A stretch of DNA of 64,000 nt from Umbilicaria muhlenbergii. Its lineage: Eukaryota; Ascomycota; Lecanoromycetes; Umbilicariales; Umbilicariaceae. The stretch spans positions 2,971,992 through 3,035,991 of the forward strand of contig KK106982.1 in assembly GCA_000611775.1 (NCBI GenBank), given 5' to 3'. Shown piece after piece: positions 58,114 through 64,000 of the stretch (position 1 is its first letter; the number at the start of each line of letters is the position of its first letter). A program made the position numbers and the translations under genes. The notes under the pieces are model-generated. The model ran no database searches and was not told the DNA's origin. It saw only the letters and a program-made list of their open reading frames with translations.

Positions 58114-61100
58114 ATGAACGTCAGCGATCCGATGCAGCGGGCGCGCGGCCCTGCTAATGGACCCCCGTCGGATTCATCGTCGAGGCCGAGTCAGGATTCG
58201 CGCAATGGAGGCGGAGCACCAGTGGTTATGAGCCGTGCAGAGAGGTTTGAAGACGAGAAAAGACGGATCATTGAGAGTTGCTTTGGTAAAAAGGATGCTG
58301 ACGGATCAAGTCGGTCCCCACGTCAAGAGCTGCACTGTACCTGTGCATCGCTGAATGCTGGCTGACGTCCGGGATCAATATAGCTTTGGAGTCGTATATT
58401 ACACATATTCGCATCGTCGAAGATGCTGCATACCCATCGTCCCCTCCACCTCTTCAATCTCCTTTAGAGAACAAAAAGCCTCGTGTAATTATTGTTGCGG
58501 TGCGGAAATCGAGCCGAGTGCGGGTGCACAAAGCTCGAGAAAATGCCAATGGCTCATTCTCAATTGGAAAGACATGGGCCTTAGATGATCTGACGGCCAT
58601 TGAATCCTTTGTGGGAGCTAGACCCACTACCGCCGAGGAAGAGCAGCGAAAGCAGTGGGCCGGTGCACTAGGTTTCCTTGTGACGATACAAAAGCCATAT
58701 TACTGGCAGGCGAACACTGCGAAAGAGAAGGACTTCTTTATTGGGAGTCTGATCAGGATTTATCGAAAGTATACCGGAGGAAGACTGCCACAACTTTACG
58801 GCTTCGATTCCCAAGAATTTGAGCAGCTGACAGGAGGTCAAGGGCAACAATCGAGACCGACGCAAGTGCTGCCTGCACGACGAGAGACAGCGGCCGACCA
58901 ACGGCGACCTCCATCGTCGCGAGAATCACGTCCGCCAACAGTAATCCAACGTGGATCAGATCGCGAAAACAGTAACGAACAACAACAGCACCCCCATCAA
59001 GAACAAATCTCACGTAATAATGTTGAAAACGAAGACCGCATGCCAAAAATGCCAGGGCAGTATCCTTCCTCCGAATTCGTTAGGAATCTAAATCCTCAGA
59101 ACTCACGACCTCAACTACGAACGCCACAGTCAGAATCTTCGGCAAGCTCTGTCACACGAAATTACAGGCCTACTGAGCCGATGCAAGTAGATCATCAAAG
59201 TTCTCGAACATTGGAAGGAACTCAGAGTATAGAGTCGTTCCGAAGCGCACCGGACAGACAAGGGGAACAAATACCACCGAGCTCTCAGTCAAGTCTTGAA
59301 CGTCAACAACCAAACGGAATTATGTCTTCGAGCCATACTCTTGACGTGTCCTACCATCAGCGGTCCAACTCACCTGATAGATCTGTATTTGGAGACAGGT
59401 TCTCGACTACTGCGGCAACGAGAGAGCCCGGTAAAGACGACATGCATGAGCTGTTACCATCTCAAGTCACGCCCAAGAATACCAATGCCCAGTCTTTCGA
59501 TTCAAGAGAGAGCCAGAATAACTTAGCGCCCACGCCACCGCTATCCGTTTCAACCGCTCCTACAGTACCATCGGAGCCTCCACCAGAGCCCAAGGAGGAA
59601 GAGGTACATCGGCCGGGTCTTGGACCAATGATTAAGAAAAAGTCGAACAAGGAGATAGCGAGCGCCTTCCGTAAAGCAGCAACCGCTTACACCGCCTTCA
59701 AACCTCGACCTGGTGGTGCCGCGGAGAAATTGAGAGGTGCGAGCGAAGTTTCGAGCAACGAGCCCGATGGCATAAACGCCGTAGTGCCAGCTCCGTCGTT
59801 GCTAAAAAGGGTCAGTCAGGATGGTGCCAAAGGCCCGACGCCTGATCAAACCTTGACAACGACATCTTCATCCCCCGAACCAAATACCGATGTCCCCCAA
59901 GTCCAGATCACCAGTCCACCAGTGGTCGTGACAGATCCTACGAGGAAACGAGACTCGATTATTCGAGCGGTCAGGACTCCGTCGCCGGAGAAACCATCAG
60001 AAACTCCTGCAAACGTACAAGAAGACCGCCGACGAAAGCGCCAATCAGACAACTCCGCTAAATATGCCAAGGCGCTCGGGATTGACCCGTCCTTGTTAGA
60101 AGGTCGTACTTTCGAGATTGATTCCGTTCTTGACGAATTTGGGGTTGGGGACAATGGCGAGCCGAAGAGCTACGAGGAACTCACGGCGGGCTTACGGAGA
60201 GAAATAGCCCGGGTTGAAATGGGTGGCTGGATCGGAGGTTTCGAGCAGAATGATGAGAGGGTTAACAGTGTGGGAAGGATCATTGACAAGAGCGTCGCGG
60301 AGTGCGACGTGCTCGATGGGCTTCTGACGTTATACAGCCATGAGCTGGGCACTCTTAATGAGGACGTCGCATTTATCGAAGCACAATCTCAAGGGCTGCA
60401 AGTGCAAACAGCCAACCAAAAGCTGTTACAGACCGAATTAAAGAACCTGCTAGATAACATCTTGATACCTGCTTCCCAACTTCAGGTGCTCAAGGAGGCA
60501 TCGTTGAAGAAACCTGACGGAATTCAAGCTACAGAGATTGCGCTGAGTCAACTATATAAAGCCATGTTGACGACCGATCCCAAACTCCAGCAGAATGGCG
60601 CCCGCATCGATAGCGCAGGTCAGTCAAGCATCGACCGCTCGAGCATCGGCGGGAATCCGGGAAGGGACATAAGCAACATGCTTGCGGTCCAAGAGAAGAA
60701 AGAAACCTACCACAGAGAGAGTATAGAATTTCTTTACAGGCTCAAGCAATTCATGTCTATGAAATTCTTGGATACCGGAGCACAAACGGCCAAAGCACTA
60801 GAAACACAGCGCAACAACAGTCTAGGCAAACCTTCCGCCAGACTCGACCCTAGATTGCGGGAGAAACCTAGGAACGACCTATCTCCTTATTCTCCTCTCA
60901 TACTCTTCGCTCGCGAGGTCGAATCCTTTGAGTGGGAAGATCTGATGCGGATGTACGAGGCTTCGGCCAAGAAACCTTACCAAGATGAATTTACGGACAA
61001 TCTGTCTGCATGGAAGCGCATCGCCAGATTACCCGCAGGCGAAGAGCAGGACTTTCTCTTCACAACTCAGGAGAAGGAGGCAGAAAGCATTGTTGGGCGT

Positions 61101-62471
61101 AAACTCACTGTCAAGCGAACCAAGACTGTTCGCACCGAGGGAATAAGCCGGATTACAAGTGGTGACAAGGGCAAAGACGGGAAACTAAACGCATACGAGG
61201 CCTTTGCCGGTGCTTTGAATGAGACGAGTCAAGCTATCTATATGGAACAGAACTTCATTGTCGAGCTCTTTCATCTCAATTCGCTCGAGTCGATTGACTT
61301 CTTGGATGCAGTTGCCGCAGCCCCACCAGCAGCTCGCAGAGTAGGGGATCTCACCATCAAGCAACTGTTCGACCCGGACCGGGATATGGCACGAAGACTT
61401 GTGAATATAATGAATGAGATGTTTTCCTTCTGGTCTACCGATATGCAAAATCTCGTCGATTGGGTCACGAAGGCAGATGCACTGTAAGCAGCGTCATTCC
61501 CCATGATGTGATATTACTAATCCAGTCATAGGCAAGGTGTTGGCTTACTCTATGCTATTGAAACCAAGCTTTCGGAATTGGAAGAAAGCAATCAGGAGTT
61601 CCTCACACAAGCATTGACCAAAATCCATGAACGTCTAGCTGGCCTTTTCGCACGGTTTGTCGAAGAACAAATCCGCGGCATCGAAGACACCAAAGTCAGA
61701 ATCAAGAAGCGCAAGGGCGTCATCGCATTTATCAAGACCTTTCCAAACTTCTCCACCCTCGTCGAGAACATGCTACCCGCACCACACTCTCTCAATCAGC
61801 CCGAAATCCGCTTCCTCGTCAACGACGCTTACCAGAAGATCAACAAAGCCATGTTCGAAAGCTTGAAATTCATCGCAAAAGAGAGCCCCACGGTGATGGC
61901 CGGCCCAGGGGCACAAGGCCAAGCTGGCGGTGATCCGGAAGATAAAGAAGCGCTAAACTACCATATCCTCCTCATCGAAAACATGAACCACTACATCGAA
62001 GAGGTAGACGTAAGAGGCAACATTGTCCTCGAGGACTGGAAAGATCGAGCCATCTCCGAAATGACCGAGCACATGGAACTGTATCTCGGCGCCGTCATCC
62101 GTCGGCCGCTGGGCAAATTGTTAGATTTCCTCGAATCGACGGAATCGCTTCTGCTCTCTTCGCCCTCTGCGCCTTCGGTTGCGACACGCGCCTCACACTC
62201 ACGCTCGACGTTCAAGAAATTGCTGTCCACCTACGACACCAAGGAGATTCGAAGAGGCATCGAAACGCTCCGCAAGCGGGTGGAGAAGCATTTCGGCGAT
62301 GCGGACGATCCAGGGCTGAGTAAGGGCTTGGTGCAGAAAGTGCTGGAGGAGTGCGAGAACCGTTACTACAGCGTTGGTGATCGGGCGGCCCGGATTGTAC
62401 AGGATGTGTACGAGGGAAGCTTGGAGGTGGAATGGAAGAGGGAGGATGTGAGTACGGCATTTAGGCGCTGA
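58114..62471 (+). CDS. sec3: Exocyst complex subunit Sec3
   Basis: Spatial landmark subunit of the exocyst, tethering secretory vesicles at growing tips. Three exons (58114-58309, 58384-61483, 61532-62471) give 1411 aa. The N-terminal Sec3-PIP2-binding PH domain spans about residues 40-170: RFEDEKRRIIESCFGKKD, LESYITHIRIVEDAAYP, KPRVIIVAVRKSSRVRVHKA, SIGKTWALDDLTAIESF. It binds phosphoinositides and Rho/Cdc42 in yeast. A long Gln/Ser/Pro-rich disordered linker follows. The helical exocyst core runs from ~residue 600 (LGIDPSLLEGRTFEIDSVLD, IGGFEQNDERVNSVGRIIDK) to the end, including FHLNSLESIDFLDAV and the C-terminal CorEx bundles. The first intron was placed to give STLESYITHI. Strong match over the whole length. 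Confidence 0.96.
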
Positions 62472-63066
62472 TGTTCGGTGATCGATCGGGGTCATCTTTG
62501 ATCCTGTTCTTAGTTTTCTACGTTCCCAACGCTACTGACGATAAATATTTCCGGCGTTTCTTCATGTATGGTCCGGATGGATACCCGCAGTTATGGCAGG
62601 CTTGTGTGGGGTGGCATGTCGATAGTCGGATAGATGTATCAATAGGATTCTTTGTACTATTTATGCTTGATACGACTGGGTTGTGAGCACTGAATGATAT
62701 TCATACTCAAAAGGCTGAACTCGCTCTCGAGTACGCATCCAGATAGGCCACACCTTCAATTGGCATAGACCGCCTATCCTTCCACGTAGCATAGCGACTG
62801 ACTAGGGGATTAGCTGCCTGACGTCCTGGCACACTTTTAAGAGTTCCTGCTAATCCGAATCTATACAATTATTTGTTCCAGGTTGGTGCGTCTTTCTGAC
62901 CGCTTCCCACTGCCACCATCACTATCACCGCTCCACCCCCATAGCAGCTGTCTCGCTGTCGCCGCAGCCGCCGCAGTTGCCTCCTTAACCTACTTATAGG
63001 AGTATGGACCATAAGTCATGAATACAAGCTTAGGTCCCTCTCAGAACTACAAACAGCAAAAGCAAT
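62472..63066. other. Intergenic region 3' of sec3
   Basis: About 600 bp. Contains the sec3 3' flank and then anonymous sequence with a gccgcagccgccgcag simple stretch near 62960. A motif ccataagtcatgaata at 63010-63025 has a degenerate inverted counterpart near 63687-63702, on the other side of the mobile element. Confidence 0.35.
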
Positions 63067-63118
63067 ATAACGTATTCTACCCAGCAACGCCGCAGTATAG
63101 GCAACGCCGCACCCCCCC
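63067..63118 (+). repeat. Left terminal inverted repeat
   Basis: A 52-bp sequence perfectly complementary in reverse to 63473-63524. It contains two copies of the motif caacgccgca. Confidence 0.93.
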
Positions 63119-63472
63119 CCAAAAAAAAACAGAATTTCATCAATTGAGCTGTAGATTTTGATCTAAATAAGGAACTCTAAAGCTCTACATTGTAGTCTAT
63201 AATATAGCTATAGGATCTATGCATTTCAGCACCTCCAAGGCTGCTTTTGCTGTGACAACTGCAGTCTTCGCAGTCTGCTTCTCCTCATCTCTATCCTGCA
63301 ACCGTTTTGACTTCCTAGCCTGTGTCTCCAGCTGCTTTCTAGATCTTTAAAGGCGTCATTATAGGCCTCAATGGCCTTCAGAATACGCTCTTCTTTCTCC
63401 ATTGAATGCATGCAATTATGAGGGAGAAATGGGTAATTTCGATGTTTGTTTTCTATTTTTTGGTGGGGTGAG

Positions 63473-63524
63473 GGGGGGGTGCGGCGTTGCCTATACTGCG
63501 GCGTTGCTGGGTAGAATACGTTAT
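63473..63524 (-). repeat. Right terminal inverted repeat
   Basis: Reverse complement of the left repeat, without mismatches that I could find; only the length of the inner C/G run differs. Confidence 0.93.
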
Positions 63525-64000
63525 CTAGATTCCTGAAGTGAATGTTGTAGAGGGATCCATTTTTCCACCATCTCTGCGTTACCCGGTTCTCAAGCCCGGT
63601 CTTGGATTTCAAGTGCTTAGGAGACACCCAGCTGACGATGGCCAATTGGTTCGCTGAGTGCCTCAGTGAGGGGGAATTCTCCCTCTATTTATGACTTATA
63701 TCCCATAGTCTTACAATAGCTCGCTCGTCACTGCCGCTGTGAACGCACCACCACCCATACCTCTCTTGAAACCTGGGCTGGCCTCAGTCAACGAAGTGCT
63801 CATTTTTGGGTCAGCCATTGTCGCTGCGGCCGCCGCCCTCCACCCTGCGCTAGCTAGCTGAAGGCTCACTCCTTTGACGGCATACCACGTACCTTAGACG
63901 CAAAGCCTCCAGCCAGTCAGCTATTCGCGTTGTCAAGAAGGCTTAGAAGTCAGAGTTTTTTTCAAGTGTACGCGTAGAATCTTTGACAGAAAGCTTAGTC
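63525..64000. other. Flank of the mobile element, no gene recognised
   Basis: About 475 bp to the window edge. A minus frame that starts in this flank (63645) runs into the element's inverted repeat and its transposase remnant. No other gene, tRNA or repeat is evident. Confidence 0.35.

Larger units (their letters stand above)
63067..63524 (-). mobile_element. Non-autonomous pogo/Fot1-type DNA transposon (MITE-like deletion derivative)
   Basis: The two ends are perfect 52-bp inverted repeats, 63067-63118 and 63473-63524, each starting ataacgtattctacccagca from the outside and ending in a run of Cs. The element is ~458 bp. The outermost bases can be read as TA target duplications next to acgtattc, as in Tc1/mariner-Fot1 elements. 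Inside, on the minus strand, an ATG at 63402 opens MEKEERILKAIEAYN, like the start of fungal pogo/Fot1 transposases. After a frame change a Lys/Glu-rich segment (RLQDRDEEKQTAKTAVVTAK) runs to a TAG at 63199-63197, resembling the coiled C-termini of such transposases. The catalytic DDE core is absent, so the element cannot mobilise itself. Confidence 0.88.

Overview
This window is nuclear DNA of a filamentous ascomycete. The genes have many short GT-AG introns (mostly about 45-75 nt), intergenic spaces are compact, and the gene content is typical of Pezizomycotina: a VosA-type velvet regulator, an SV2-like MFS carrier, a fungal mitochondrial calcium uniporter and a fungal arylamine N-acetyltransferase. 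A dothideomycete is my guess for the class; nothing here proves it. I see no operon, CRISPR array or virus, and I could not convince myself of any tRNA.

Layout. 0.5-9.4 kb: MFS transporter (+), SnoaL-like protein (-), V-ATPase subunit a (+), class I aminotransferase (-). 10-23 kb: membrane protein with a C-terminal 17-residue repeat (+), 2-oxoglutarate dehydrogenase E1 (-) head to head with TFIIH subunit Tfb1 (+), a disordered conserved-type protein (+), mitochondrial calcium uniporter MCU (+). 23.5-31.6 kb: a sparse accessory stretch with two members of an unrecognised small gene family (-), a decayed aldo-keto reductase (+), and a beta-carbonic anhydrase (-) whose structure suggests two differently targeted isoforms. 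32.4-39 kb: large repeat-bearing hypothetical protein (-) and VosA-like velvet regulator (-). 39-47.4 kb: 8.4 kb without a recognisable gene, lying upstream of the velvet gene and holding an old, decayed ~73-bp tandem repeat. 47.4-62.5 kb: dense housekeeping block with a MYST acetyltransferase of Sas3/MOZ type (-), a possible small gene (+), complex I subunit NDUFA1 (+), arylamine N-acetyltransferase (-), F-box/WD40-like protein (+), SRP40/Nopp140-like nucleolar protein (-) and exocyst Sec3 (+). 62.5-64 kb: a non-autonomous DNA transposon with 52-bp perfect terminal inverted repeats, apparently an internal-deletion derivative of a pogo/Fot1-type element.

The genes do not form a cluster or pathway. 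Several are mitochondrial (KGD1, MCU, NDUFA1, possibly one carbonic anhydrase isoform), but they are interleaved with unrelated genes. Two multi-exon genes (NDUFA1 and the first small-family gene) have exons too short to stand out individually and were assembled here from splice signals and family resemblance. All gene models were built by eye from reading frames, splice consensus and remembered family features. I checked that the summed coding length is a multiple of three for all multi-exon models except the aminotransferase. No database search was possible.
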